A stretch of DNA of 64,000 nt from an uncultured Desulfobulbaceae bacterium (GTDB lineage: Bacteria > Desulfobacterota > Desulfobulbia > Desulfobulbales > Desulfocapsaceae), in the NCBI GenBank assembly GCA_903887485.1, contig CAISPV010000110.1, positions 62,001 to 126,000 on the forward strand. The letters are read 5' to 3'. Shown in pieces: positions 16,057-25,636 of this stretch. Under the pieces are notes generated by a model. That model was given only the letters and a program-made list of their open reading frames with translations. It ran no database searches and was not told the origin of the DNA. A program made the translations under genes and the position numbers. Every line of letters begins with the position of its first letter. Position 1 is the first letter of the stretch.

Positions 16057-18852
16057 CTACTTGACGGCTTCGCCCAATGTAATGGTCGTCAGTTTCGCCG
16101 CCCCCCCGCCACCGCTTAAGCGAATCATGCTTTCACCCGATGGCAGCTTTGGTATTGTAGTTAACGACTTGACGGTCGAAAGAAGGACTCCGTTCTGGTC
16201 AAAAACCCGCACCGGTCCCTCGCCCCAATACTCAGCATAATCTCCGTTCTTCAGTGACACTGGAAGCGTGAACTTTGCGGCCCCTACGGAAATCTCCGGA
16301 TTCTTCAGCACTGAATCTTCTTCCATGAGCGCTTCAACGAGGCTAATACTGCACTCTGACGGTTTCGCAGGAGATTGACGCATCCAGCGGAAATTGAGCG
16401 CCACGATGTTTTTGTAGTTGAATGTGTACATTGCCGCCTTGAAGTCATAATTTCCTGATGCGGGCCGAAATTCGGGGAGCATCCGTTCAGTGTTCGGTTC
16501 CGCAATGATAATCGTCCTTTCGCCGGTAAAATCGAGGTCGATGTAATGATCGCGATAGATTTTGCCGCCAGCCTCCAACTGGATGTTAAGGACAGCACAC
16601 GGCTCCCCAGGTTTCTGAGAGGGGTGGTCTACTTTCACATGCACAGCCAGGGCACGGTGGGTAGTCAGATCGAGAGCTTTTCCTCTCTGGCCGGGGCCGG
16701 ATTCAAAACCCGGACCCACCATGAACACGCTTTTCTGCTCCCCCGTTGGTTTTGTAAATTCGACACGTTCGGCCAGCGCACCTGGCGCCGCCGCTTTGGA
16801 GACATCCTGTTGCAGTAGCAGCGGTGTAGCAGGACGCATGAGGACGATGTTTGCCCGATCACCCACGTTTGCCAGATGCGGTACGGCCTGCAATCGAAAC
16901 TTGAATTTCTGGGAACCGTACCCGTTTTGAACTTTGACCTCTCCAGGTGCATCCAGCCGCTTCACGTAATACCTGACAGGTTGAAATTCAGGCTTTCCCC
17001 CCTTCAGGACCAGGTGCCATTCGCCCGTGCGGAGTCTTTCCTTCACCGCAACAGGCACGGTCCTCTGAAGCCGCAACTGTTCATAACCTCCCAACAGTTT
17101 GAGCATCTCGTCAGTCCGGCCATTTGCCTCCAACTCCTTCAGACTTGTTTGCAAAGATATCGGCGCGTCAAGCGCCAGCATACGGACGGTATAATATTCC
17201 ACTTCATCGGGCGTCGTGGCGGGGTGATCCGGCGCATAATCCAGGAATCCCCACCAACCCAACTCCGCCGGTAAGAAATTATTGGCATAGTATTGCAAGG
17301 AATCGGTGATCTTATGATAATCCAGGTATTCCTTTGGGGCCACCGAGGCAAAATCATCGCAAGTGCCCCGTGAAAAGATATGCCACAACCAGGAGGGCAT
17401 GCCGGCGCCTTGTACCAGCAAGTCACGGTTCACTCTTTTCCAGATATCCATCTGCTGCTGACTTACCCAGTACCAGGATGGGCCATTTGCGCTGTTCACT
17501 TCACCACCGTCAAAATAAATCATGTCAAATCCGCAACGATTTATCAGGCCCGCAATGCGGTCCGAGATTTTGTCCTTGAGCGGAGTTCGCAGGTCCGCAA
17601 GATAGCAACCGTAACGCTCGGCAAGATGGTATATCTTGGCACCTGATTTGTGGGGCATTGCCTTGGTCCCGCTGTAGCTGCGAGTGCATTTTAAGAAACG
17701 TTCGGACGCGGGCCCGCCGATTGACTGATAATGAATAATCTCATCGTCAATCACCAGATCAAGCCCGGCCTTTGCGGTCCCGTAGTAGGCCGGCTCCGAC
17801 GGGAATCCCGCCAGTCCGGTCGTTGCGATTATCTCCTGAGCCTTCTCGTCCAGGTCAACCGCAAGGATTGCCTCGGCATCCTTCAGAAGTCCCAGGTCAG
17901 GTACAGGGTGCACCAAGGAATCGTTCTTCCCCACAAAGCTGGTCAGCATATCCATTCCCACCTTGAGCCCTGCAGCATGGCACTTGTCGATTACCGCTTT
18001 CAGCCCCTTTTCGCCGTCATGGAAACTACGAGTGTTGATCGGGTAGGAGCCGAGCGAAGAAGACCATGCCCCGTTGTAGATCATGATATACTTGATTCCA
18101 GCCAGCTTGGCATACCGTATCGTCGCATCTGCATTTTCTTCGGTAAGGTCTGTGAACAGATAGCTTTCGCGGACGTCGAGCGACATTTTCGCCCATTGAC
18201 CTTCCAGTGTGGGCGCAGGAAGATGGAAGTCTCGCTCAAACTTCTGGACAGCATTCAGAAAGTCTGGCGTCAGAACGGCCATAATCGCCACCTTTTCACC
18301 TTCCATACCAAATTCGGGGTAGACTGAAGCAACGATCATGTTGTCTTCAAGCCGGGTATCGACCCGATCACTCAACCCCATCAAACAAACTGCAAACTTG
18401 TCATTCCACCGGGAGACAAGTAACGAGCCAGAATTTTTCAATGGAGCGACGCGAAGCTGAGCAAGCCGCAGTTCCTCCACGCTTTCACCATAGAAACGCA
18501 CAAGCTCCACGACAATACACTCATCCCTGCCAACGATTCTGAAGTCCGCCTTAATCCCTGATTTACCGAAAACCGCACGGTAAATATCACCTTCCCGTAT
18601 GAGTGTTGAAATCTGGAAAAACTTCCCGCCTTTTTTTATAGAAGCAAACGAATATTGGTTTTGCTCAAGATATTCATGTCCCGTTTTCTTCTCGACCAAA
18701 CTCTTGCTGACCCCGTCTTGTCCTATGACATACCGAACAGCACTGGTCTCGAAAACGAAATCACCGGAGCCAGCAAACGCAGCCATGGAGGAGAAAGAAA
18801 ATACCGTCACAACAATTGCACAGATCATACTCCAGTTTTTCAGAAGCATCAT
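16057..18852 (-). CDS. Secreted glycoside hydrolase-like protein
   Basis: About 931 residues from the ATG at 18852, which has AAAGG upstream and begins a signal peptide (hydrophobic core ICAIVVTVFSFSSMAAFA); an in-frame start at 18984 would lie inside a neighbouring gene remnant. An N-terminal beta-rich region (about 30-220) is followed by a TIM-barrel-like domain (about 230-560) with IKYIMIYNGAW, AGLKVGMDM and the acidic strand FDMIYFDGGE. A C-terminal beta region follows. The layout resembles alpha-galactosidase-like hydrolases, with the D/E of YFDGGE a possible catalytic acid. Trimming or turnover of the polysaccharide is inferred. The family is not identified exactly. Confidence 0.65.
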   Translation of the reverse strand: MMLLKNWSMICAIVVTVFSFSSMAAFAGSGDFVFETSAVRYVIGQDGVSKSLVEKKTGHEYLEQNQYSFASIKKGGKFFQISTLIREGDIYRAVFGKSGIKADFRIVGRDECIVVELVRFYGESVEELRLAQLRVAPLKNSGSLLVSRWNDKFAVCLMGLSDRVDTRLEDNMIVASVYPEFGMEGEKVAIMAVLTPDFLNAVQKFERDFHLPAPTLEGQWAKMSLDVRESYLFTDLTEENADATIRYAKLAGIKYIMIYNGAWSSSLGSYPINTRSFHDGEKGLKAVIDKCHAAGLKVGMDMLTSFVGKNDSLVHPVPDLGLLKDAEAILAVDLDEKAQEIIATTGLAGFPSEPAYYGTAKAGLDLVIDDEIIHYQSIGGPASERFLKCTRSYSGTKAMPHKSGAKIYHLAERYGCYLADLRTPLKDKISDRIAGLINRCGFDMIYFDGGEVNSANGPSWYWVSQQQMDIWKRVNRDLLVQGAGMPSWLWHIFSRGTCDDFASVAPKEYLDYHKITDSLQYYANNFLPAELGWWGFLDYAPDHPATTPDEVEYYTVRMLALDAPISLQTSLKELEANGRTDEMLKLLGGYEQLRLQRTVPVAVKERLRTGEWHLVLKGGKPEFQPVRYYVKRLDAPGEVKVQNGYGSQKFKFRLQAVPHLANVGDRANIVLMRPATPLLLQQDVSKAAAPGALAERVEFTKPTGEQKSVFMVGPGFESGPGQRGKALDLTTHRALAVHVKVDHPSQKPGEPCAVLNIQLEAGGKIYRDHYIDLDFTGERTIIIAEPNTERMLPEFRPASGNYDFKAAMYTFNYKNIVALNFRWMRQSPAKPSECSISLVEALMEEDSVLKNPEISVGAAKFTLPVSLKNGDYAEYWGEGPVRVFDQNGVLLSTVKSLTTIPKLPSGESMIRLSGGGGAAKLTTITLGEAVK

Positions 18853-18862
18853 CGATATACCT

Positions 18863-19174
18863 TTACACGCACTTTCGCAACTGTCTTGCATCAACAACCT
18901 CTTCAAAATATGAGCGTATCTTACCGGCAGCATCGGCCCATGCCCGGTGTCGATTAATTTCTTCTTGAGCGCAGTGTCTGTCATAAAGAGTCGTCCGCTC
19001 GCGTGCCTTTAAGGCTAAAGTATCCAGTACTGCTTGGTCGTCGATGACGGAGGCAATTTTGTCAGCAAAGTTCTGAAGAGAAGAAGGATCAAAGTATACA
19101 GCTGCATCGCCGGATGAACGCAAGGGTGGAAAAACGTCAGCAATCAGCGCAATGCACATCGAGTTGCCCGTTGC
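18863..19174 (-). pseudogene. 3' remnant of a family-4 glycosyltransferase
   Basis: The 97 residues from ATGNSMCIALIADVFPPL to the stop at 18863 match the C-terminal donor-site region of GT4 enzymes (the part usually reading ATGTPVIASD...GDAALYFDP) and its terminal helices. The rest of the enzyme is absent: it is cut off by the stop codon of the wecB-like gene directly upstream. The few catalytic residues left are insufficient for activity. Confidence 0.8.
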
Positions 19175-20305
19175 TTAATACTTCTTCCAAACTACACGAT
19201 TCACATAGTCAGTATAGCTATGAAGTATCCGCACCACTTTATCCGACACATTCGGCATGCTGTAATCGCCCACTTGGCGAAGGAGGCGTATGTCGCCACG
19301 AGGCTGGCTTTCCAGAATGGCCAAGGCTTGCATGACGCGATCGACCTCAAGCCCAACCATCATCACGGCAGCTTCTTCCATGCCCTCTGGGCGCTCGTGA
19401 GCTTCACGAAGATTGAGAGCTGGAAAGTTGAGGATGGAAGATTCTTCGTTGATGGTACCGCTGTCTGATAACACCGCTTTGGCGGAAAGTTGCAGCTTAT
19501 TGTAATCCTTAAAGCCCAACGGCTTGAGTAATTGCACATTGGCATGAAACTTGGCACCCATCGCATCGATCCGTTTCTGCGTCCGCGGGTGGGTGGAGAC
19601 AATAACTGGGAATCCGTAGTGCTCAGCTATCGTGTTGAGCACTGTAACCAGCTTGCCGAAATTCTGGTCCGAATCAACATTTTCTTCCCGGTGAGCGCTG
19701 ACCACAAAGAAGTCACCCTCTACCAAGCCCAACCGATGCAGCACGTCGGAGCCCTCGATGCCATCACGGTAATAGGTGAGCACCTCATCCATCGGGCTTC
19801 CGGTCTTAATGACGAGATCCGAAGGCAACCCTTCCCGCAAGAGATATTCCCGCGCGATCGAGCTGTAAACCAAGTTAACGTCCGCAGTGTGATCGACGAT
19901 CTTCCGATTCGTTTCTTCCGGCACCCGCTGATCGAAGCAGCGATTGCCAGCTTCCATGTGAAATATGGGAATCTTTCGACGTTTCGCCGGAATCGCCGCC
20001 AGACAACTGTTGGTGTCGCCCAGAATCAGCATCGCCTCCGGTTGCTCCGAGGCCAGCACAGCGTCCACTGCAATGATGACCTTACCAATGGTCTCGGCAG
20101 CGTTGGCACCGGCAGCATTGAGAAAATGGTCGGGCTTGCGTATTTCCAGATCCTTGAAAAAGACCTCGTTGAGTTCATAGTCATAATTCTGCCCGGTATG
20201 CACCAAGATATGATCAATGTGTTTATCAAGGGCAGCAATCACTCGAGACAAACGGATAATCTCAGGACGGGTACCGACTACAGTCATCACTTTTAGTTTT
20301 TTCAC
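19175..20305 (-). CDS. fnlC: UDP-N-acetylglucosamine 2-epimerase family, FnlC/WbjD-type
   Basis: 376 residues with the WecB fold: VVGTRPEIIRLSRVIAAL at the N-terminus, HTGQNYDYELN, VLGDTNSC, HMEAGNRCFDQRVPEE and the C-terminal LSDSGTINEESS. General WecB enzymes convert UDP-GlcNAc to UDP-ManNAc. In a cluster with capE/capF homologues this gene is the 2-epimerase giving UDP-N-acetyl-L-fucosamine. It overlaps fnlB by 4 bp and its upstream partners are contiguous. Confidence 0.92.
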   Translation of the reverse strand: MKKLKVMTVVGTRPEIIRLSRVIAALDKHIDHILVHTGQNYDYELNEVFFKDLEIRKPDHFLNAAGANAAETIGKVIIAVDAVLASEQPEAMLILGDTNSCLAAIPAKRRKIPIFHMEAGNRCFDQRVPEETNRKIVDHTADVNLVYSSIAREYLLREGLPSDLVIKTGSPMDEVLTYYRDGIEGSDVLHRLGLVEGDFFVVSAHREENVDSDQNFGKLVTVLNTIAEHYGFPVIVSTHPRTQKRIDAMGAKFHANVQLLKPLGFKDYNKLQLSAKAVLSDSGTINEESSILNFPALNLREAHERPEGMEEAAVMMVGLEVDRVMQALAILESQPRGDIRLLRQVGDYSMPNVSDKVVRILHSYTDYVNRVVWKKY

Positions 20306-21420
20306 TCTTTCACCTTCAGGAAATATGTGTCCGGCTCTTCGGGGTTAAATATTTGGTTGGCCCAAAACAGACAAATCATCTCTTCTGTTCCCATATTTTC
20401 AATCGAATGAGTATAGCCGGGCGGGATATCCACTACTTTGACCATATCGCCATCAACCGGATATTCCAAAATTACACGAGAACCAATCTTCCTGAACCGG
20501 ATCATCCCCTTCCCCTGGATAACACAAAACTTTTCTAATTTGGTATCATGGTAATGGTTGCCCCGGGTAATCCCAGGCCGGGTCTTAGACACGAAAATCT
20601 GGCCAAACTGTTCTGATTTTATCAACTCAAAGAGCCAACCACGCTCATCTGTGAACATTTTGACCGGGTAAGCGAAATCATCTTCCGGCAGAAAAGAGAG
20701 ATAGGTGGCATGAAGGCATTTCATCAAATCATCTGACAAGTCCGGTATCACCAGAGTTTCCCGGATGGCATAAAGTGCCCTGATCCGCTCGGCCAACTCA
20801 CCCAAAGTAATCCTGAAGGTCCGAGTCACAGTGCAGCGTTGCCGATCTTTTGCAAATCCTTCATCCAGATGGCGCAGAAATTCAGCCACCACATCATCAA
20901 CATAAACCAGTTCCAATTCATGATCCGGGGCTGAGATACGAATCTCGAGTCCTCTGGAAATATTATGGCAAAAAGTAGCCACAACGGTATTGTAATTAGG
21001 TCGGGACCATTTGCCAAACACACCAGGCAACCGGTATACCGCCACAGCAGCGCCAGTCTTACGGTGATATTCAAGCACCGAATCTTCAGCCGCTTTTTTA
21101 CTCCGGCCATAAGGATTATCCAGCGCAGCCTGACTGGAAGAGGGAAGTACGATCTTGGGCGTCTTACTGTTCCGCTCCAGAAACCTCACTATATAGTTAG
21201 TAAGCTCTGCATTGCCGCTTACAAATTCATCTTCATCCTTGGGGCGATTCACTCCAGCCAGATGGAAGATGATATCAGCCTCGAGCAACGCATTATCCAG
21301 AGCAGCCCGATCATCATCACTGGTAATCGTGCTCAAGATGATATCTTCACACCTCTGCAAGGCAGTGACAAGGTTTATTCCTACAAAACCAGCCGCGCCG
21401 GTCACGAGCACATTTTTCAT
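20302..21420 (-). CDS. fnlB: UDP-2-acetamido-2,6-dideoxy-hexulose reductase/epimerase, FnlB/CapF-type
   Basis: 372 residues in two domains. The first is a short-chain dehydrogenase-like Rossmann domain (VLVTGAAGFVGINL; SSSQAALDNPYGRSKKAAE with Y-x3-K). The second is a C-terminal cupin domain (ITRGNHYHDTKLEKFCVIQG, with metal-binding His residues). This fusion is diagnostic of CapF/WbjC, which epimerises and reduces the CapE product en route to UDP-FucNAc. It lies 15 bp after fnlA and overlaps fnlC. Confidence 0.93.
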   Translation of the reverse strand: MKNVLVTGAAGFVGINLVTALQRCEDIILSTITSDDDRAALDNALLEADIIFHLAGVNRPKDEDEFVSGNAELTNYIVRFLERNSKTPKIVLPSSSQAALDNPYGRSKKAAEDSVLEYHRKTGAAVAVYRLPGVFGKWSRPNYNTVVATFCHNISRGLEIRISAPDHELELVYVDDVVAEFLRHLDEGFAKDRQRCTVTRTFRITLGELAERIRALYAIRETLVIPDLSDDLMKCLHATYLSFLPEDDFAYPVKMFTDERGWLFELIKSEQFGQIFVSKTRPGITRGNHYHDTKLEKFCVIQGKGMIRFRKIGSRVILEYPVDGDMVKVVDIPPGYTHSIENMGTEEMICLFWANQIFNPEEPDTYFLKVKE

Positions 21421-21435
21421 ACCTTTTCCTGTCCC

Positions 21436-22467
21436 TTAATTGCTATGGCTCTCATTCCATTCTGCCAGTTCGTTACGAACAAGCTCAAGAGATAATAATT
21501 TTTCTTTTATCTGCGCGATATTGAGACGTTCAGTATTATGCGAATGATAATCTTCTGCCTCTGATACGTCACTTTGTCCCTCTATAAAATACTTATTATA
21601 ATTCAGATTGCGGTTGTCGGCAGGAATGCGGTAGTAGCCACCAAGATCTTCGGCATGGGCCATTTCCTCACGGGTTAGCAAGGCTTCATAGAGCTTCTCA
21701 CCATGCCTGGTGCCAATGATTTTCATCTCATTGTCAGCATGAAACAGCTCCTTCAGCGCCTGGGCCAAGTCACCAACAGTAGAGGCCGGGGATTTCTGGA
21801 CGAAGACATCACCTTGCTGGGCATGGGTATACGCATACAACACCAGGTCAACCGCATCATCAATAGACATGAGAAAACGGGTCATATTAGGGTCGGTAAC
21901 TGTCAGCGGCTTTCCTTCTTTTATCAGCTTGATAAAAAGAGGGATAACCGATCCACGTGAAGCCATGACATTGCCGTAACGTGTGCAGCACATGGTGGTC
22001 TTGGTCGGATCGGTGAACCGGGATTTGGCTACCATCAACTTTTCCATCAGTGCCTTAGAAATCCCCATGGCATTGATTGGATAGACAGCCTTATCTGTGC
22101 TCAGACAGATAACCTTTTCCACCCCTTTTTCCACCGCAGCATTGAGCACATTTTCAGTTCCAAGAACATTTGTTTTCACGGCCTCTAAAGGATAGAATTC
22201 ACAGGAAGGAACCTGTTTCAGGGCGGCGGCCTGAAAAACATAATCCACACCATGCATGGCTGAATTGATACTGGCCGGATCACGCACATCACCGATATAG
22301 AATTTCAGTTTAGCGTTAGCCAAACTGATACGCATGTCTTCCTGTTTTTTTTCATCCCGGCTGAAAACTCGAATTTCCTTGATATCAGTATTGAGGAATC
22401 GTTGAAGAACGGCATTGCCAAAGGTACCGGTACCGCCGGTAATGAGAATGACCTTGTCTTTGAACAT
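21436..22467 (-). CDS. fnlA: UDP-GlcNAc 4,6-dehydratase/5-epimerase, FnlA/CapE-type
   Basis: 343 residues. NAD-binding motif ITGGTGTFG and the STDKAVYPINAMGISKALME segment, where the usual tyrosine is replaced by Met and the Lys is kept, as in inverting dehydratases of this family. The length matches CapE/WbjB. It makes the first intermediate of UDP-N-acetyl-L-fucosamine and is followed by the CapF and WecB-like partners in the usual order. Confidence 0.93.
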   Translation of the reverse strand: MFKDKVILITGGTGTFGNAVLQRFLNTDIKEIRVFSRDEKKQEDMRISLANAKLKFYIGDVRDPASINSAMHGVDYVFQAAALKQVPSCEFYPLEAVKTNVLGTENVLNAAVEKGVEKVICLSTDKAVYPINAMGISKALMEKLMVAKSRFTDPTKTTMCCTRYGNVMASRGSVIPLFIKLIKEGKPLTVTDPNMTRFLMSIDDAVDLVLYAYTHAQQGDVFVQKSPASTVGDLAQALKELFHADNEMKIIGTRHGEKLYEALLTREEMAHAEDLGGYYRIPADNRNLNYNKYFIEGQSDVSEAEDYHSHNTERLNIAQIKEKLLSLELVRNELAEWNESHSN

Positions 22468-22533
22468 TGAATAGACTCCAGTAAAATTTAATAAAAATAT
22501 TCGTGTTAATTCGTGAAATTCGTGTCTAACTGA

Positions 22534-23301
22534 TTATCTGCCAATAAGATGGTCTTTTTCAGCTCTAGTTGGATAATTGATAAGTACTGCTTTGTATTTG
22601 CCCTTAAACACAAACAGGCTTCCAGCAGAGGCCCCAGACACCCCACACTTACTGATGACCTCATCAATATCATGAAGTGACCCTGCACCACCCAAGGCCG
22701 TGACCGGGACATTGACCGCGTCCCTGATTTGTTGCACTAAGGTAAGATCATAACCCTTCATAAGGCCGTCATTGTCAATTGAGTTAATGACAATCTCACC
22801 TACACCAAACTTTTCCATTTGCCGGGCAAATTCCACCGGATCTTTTCCGGTCTTCTTTTGTCCATTGTGGGTACGCACCTCATATTTACCGCCTAATAAA
22901 CTTTTTTTTACATCAATCACCACAATTACACTTTGGTTGCCAACATATTCAGCAGCTTCAGTAACAATCTGGGGATGATTAAACGCGGTAGCACTGATAG
23001 CCACCTTTTCCACACCCAGACTGATGATTTTTATTATCTGTTCAGATGTTCGCACACCACCACCATAGCAAAGCGGCATCCGGCACTCAGCGGCAAGATA
23101 AGCAATCAACTTGTAGTCCGGCTCGGAGTTGTTAACCGTGGCATCAATATCCAGCACAATAAGTTCGTCAGTCTCCTTCTCGTTAAATATCTTGACAGCA
23201 TTGATTGGGTCACCAACGTACTTTGGATTCTTGAAGCCGACGGTCTTAACAAGGCCGCCTTTATGGACAAGCAGGCAAGGAATAATTCTGGGACGTAGCA
23301 T
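22534..23301 (-). CDS. wbuZ: HisF-like cyclase subunit for sugar amidination (WbuZ-type)
   Basis: 255 residues, TIM-barrel HisF fold (MLRPRIIPCLLVHKGGLVKT, LDIDATVNN, CYGGGVRTSEQI, ALGGAGSLHDIDEV). No other histidine genes are nearby. With the adjacent HisH- and WbpG-like genes, it fits the P. aeruginosa WbpG-HisH2-HisF2 and E. coli WbuXYZ sets, in which HisH/HisF supply ammonia for converting a sugar N-acetyl group to acetamidino. Confidence 0.88.
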   Translation of the reverse strand: MLRPRIIPCLLVHKGGLVKTVGFKNPKYVGDPINAVKIFNEKETDELIVLDIDATVNNSEPDYKLIAYLAAECRMPLCYGGGVRTSEQIIKIISLGVEKVAISATAFNHPQIVTEAAEYVGNQSVIVVIDVKKSLLGGKYEVRTHNGQKKTGKDPVEFARQMEKFGVGEIVINSIDNDGLMKGYDLTLVQQIRDAVNVPVTALGGAGSLHDIDEVISKCGVSGASAGSLFVFKGKYKAVLINYPTRAEKDHLIGR

Positions 23302-23395
23302 GTTAAAAAGTACCGAGTTAGGTGTGAGGTATGAGCAGAGAAGAGTAATTGGACAGAATATATGAAAAAGAAGATAACATAATTATTTTCCTCTT

Positions 23396-24010
23396 TCACA
23401 TTTCGGCGAAATTTTTCAACAGGTTAGCGCCATAGTGGTGGCTTTTTTCCGGATGGAACTGCACACCATAGACGTTTGCCGAATGAACAGCACAGGTAAA
23501 ATCCATACCGTAATCTGCAACAGCGTCGACATTTTCTTGTAGATCGCAGTCAAAGAAATATGAATGTAAAAAATAAAAACGTGCATCTGTTTCCAGCCCT
23601 TTGAATAATCCGCAGTTACCAACCATCTGCACATCATTCCAGCCCATATGCGGCAGGGGCAAACCGGCTGCCCGAGGTTCAGACTTGAAGGCACGAACAC
23701 GGCCAGGAATCCACCCCAAGCCCGGCAAGCAGCCTTCTTCACTGGAATCGGCCAGAATCTGCATCCCAACGCATATCCCGAGTACCGGCACCTTACATTC
23801 AAGTACCATCTCGTCCAAAGTCTGCCGCATTCCTGAGGACTGCAACAGCGTCATGGCGTGATCAAATGCCCCTACCCCCGGCAATATCAACTTACTTGCT
23901 TTACCCAAGTCGGCACTATTGCCTGCAACCGTCACGGGAATATTCATTCTCTTAAACGTATTAACAAAAGCCAGGATGTTACCCAAGCCATAATCGATAA
24001 TTGCAATCAT
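23396..24010 (-). CDS. wbuY: HisH-like glutamine amidotransferase for sugar amidination (WbuY-type)
   Basis: 204 residues, class I glutamine amidotransferase with the nucleophile in VLGICVGMQIL and the His-Glu pair in VQFHPEKS. It releases ammonia from glutamine for the HisF-like partner. It overlaps the wbuX-like gene by 4 bp (ATGA), and a 94-bp gap precedes the HisF gene. The location in a sugar cluster argues against a role in histidine synthesis. Confidence 0.9.
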   Translation of the reverse strand: MIAIIDYGLGNILAFVNTFKRMNIPVTVAGNSADLGKASKLILPGVGAFDHAMTLLQSSGMRQTLDEMVLECKVPVLGICVGMQILADSSEEGCLPGLGWIPGRVRAFKSEPRAAGLPLPHMGWNDVQMVGNCGLFKGLETDARFYFLHSYFFDCDLQENVDAVADYGMDFTCAVHSANVYGVQFHPEKSHHYGANLLKNFAEM

Positions 24011-25149
24011 CTAAATAACCTTCTCTCTAAACCTAATCGCTGCATAACATTAGCACCAATACCAATGAGGAATCGCTTATTTTTATAGTCCTTATATGTT
24101 TTATTCTCTCCTTCAAATATTTTTTGAAGTTCTTCAACAGTCAAATCCAATTTATTGGCCACATATTCGAACTCACGCTCAAGAAAATGACTATCCATTT
24201 CCGGTTCCGAGATTCTTTGCAAAGCTTCATCTCTAGTCATTTGTCCTGTCATGATCAAACTGGAAAAATGCGCTCTCCGTTTTTCATAACCAAATTTACG
24301 GGGCATCCAGTAATCTTCATAAAAGCGGGTAAAACGGGATTCATGATGTTTATGCTGGAATTTTTCCCAGCCAAATAACTCCTCCAGTTTTGCCTCGGCA
24401 TCCTTTTTGATATAAGGAACAAAGTTCAAAGGTTTGATAACTTCCATGCCCAAAACGTACTTGTAGTAAAGTTTGTAGACCATGATATCGACAATGGGAA
24501 ATGTCTCAAGCGGAATACGGCCAAATTTTGAATGGATATCATTAATCAGGGTCTTGTCAATTCCGGGATACGCTCCCCATTCATCCGGCTCACGGCAGCA
24601 TTCAGTGGAAAAATTCCCTCCGGTAAGTACATATTTAATTTTGTATTTCCGGGAAAATTTGTATAGGGCAGAGAAAAAGGCGGTGTCCTGGGGGATATCC
24701 TGGTCGGCAATCTGCGCGCGCAGCATAGCCACCTGAAGGTCTTTCATTTCCTCCCAGTTAATCACTTCAGTATACAGTTCCAGCCCTAATTCATTAACCA
24801 ACTTCTCGATATTGCCGACAGCCTTATCCGTGTTCCAGCCTGCATCAACATGGAGGAGTAAAGGGCGCAGGCCCATTATTTCTTTAACAATATATGCTGT
24901 ATACGAACTATCAAGACCACCACTCAGGCCAATGATGCAGTCAAAGTCCTTACCTTTACCTTCTTTTTTTATCTTTTCTGCAATTTTAATTAATTCATTT
25001 TCACCGTTCTCATCTGGATGCCAATTCGGCTTGATGTTCGAGTGAAAGTTTTGACAATAGTCACACCAACCGCGTTCATCGAAGTGAATATTCGGATCCG
25101 TGGTATCCATTATGCAGTTTGCGCATATTCGATACGTCTTTTTACTCAT
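24007..25149 (-). CDS. wbuX: N-acetyl sugar amidotransferase, WbuX/WbpG-type
   Basis: 380 residues. An N-terminal zinc-finger-like CxxC pair (CANCIMD and CDYCQNF) and a PP-loop ATPase motif (IGLSGGLDSSYTAYI) precede TGGNFSTECC. This matches WbpG/PseA/WbuX, which amidate an N-acetyl sugar nucleotide using ammonia from HisH/HisF. Position directly upstream of fnlABC points to L-FucNAm as product (inferred from E. coli O145-type loci). Confidence 0.9.
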   Translation of the reverse strand: MSKKTYRICANCIMDTTDPNIHFDERGWCDYCQNFHSNIKPNWHPDENGENELIKIAEKIKKEGKGKDFDCIIGLSGGLDSSYTAYIVKEIMGLRPLLLHVDAGWNTDKAVGNIEKLVNELGLELYTEVINWEEMKDLQVAMLRAQIADQDIPQDTAFFSALYKFSRKYKIKYVLTGGNFSTECCREPDEWGAYPGIDKTLINDIHSKFGRIPLETFPIVDIMVYKLYYKYVLGMEVIKPLNFVPYIKKDAEAKLEELFGWEKFQHKHHESRFTRFYEDYWMPRKFGYEKRRAHFSSLIMTGQMTRDEALQRISEPEMDSHFLEREFEYVANKLDLTVEELQKIFEGENKTYKDYKNKRFLIGIGANVMQRLGLERRLFR

Positions 25150-25233
25150 ATTGATTACTCCTGAATATTATTCCCTTGCAATTCTAACTTGGACTTCCAT
25201 GTAGATTTCACAAAGTAGTGAGTTTTATAATTC

Positions 25234-25271
25234 AAATTTCATTGGCTGAAAAGTTCCCCCCAATGAAATTT
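25234..25271. repeat. Perfect 12-bp inverted repeat (hairpin)
   Basis: AAATTTCATTGG (25234-25245) and CCAATGAAATTT (25260-25271), 14-nt loop. It lies about 85 bp upstream of wbuX and could be an operator or an RNA hairpin in the leader. Confidence 0.55.
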
Positions 25272-25533
25272 CCCAAAAAGTTCTAATTCAATCACCGGAT
25301 TTCACGCTGTCAAAAATTTTCTTCACGGAAAACAGCCTTGAACAAAAAGTTAAGCTGTGCTTTTACCAACAACCGTTCAAAACAAACAGCAGGTCAATCA
25401 TTGGCCAACAAAGTGTAGAATTTCGTTATCGAGTCTAATTGTTTTAGGTGTGTTCTTACAACTGTTGTATTTCATGCAAAACATATCTCTTAATAACTGT
25501 CATTACGTATATAAAAAAACCTATAAGCAGCAT

Positions 25534-25636
25534 GACAGTCTCGCAAAAAGTCGAAAATCTAAAAAATCGACATTGTAAGTTATTGTAATTACTAAGTCAA
25601 GAAAATGACTGTTTTGGGACTTTTTGCGAGATTGTC
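25534..25636. repeat. MITE-like element with 19-bp terminal inverted repeats
   Basis: GACAGTCTCGCAAAAAGTC (25534-25552) and the reverse complement of GACAATCTCGCAAAAAGTC (25618-25636) match at 18 of 19 positions and bound a 103-bp AT-rich, non-coding element. This is the form of a miniature transposable element; no clear target-site duplication is seen. Confidence 0.55.

Noticed and set aside
22534-24010. hisF and hisH as part of histidine biosynthesis
   Set aside because: No other his genes are adjacent; linkage to a WbpG/WbuX-like gene and fnlABC indicates sugar amidination.
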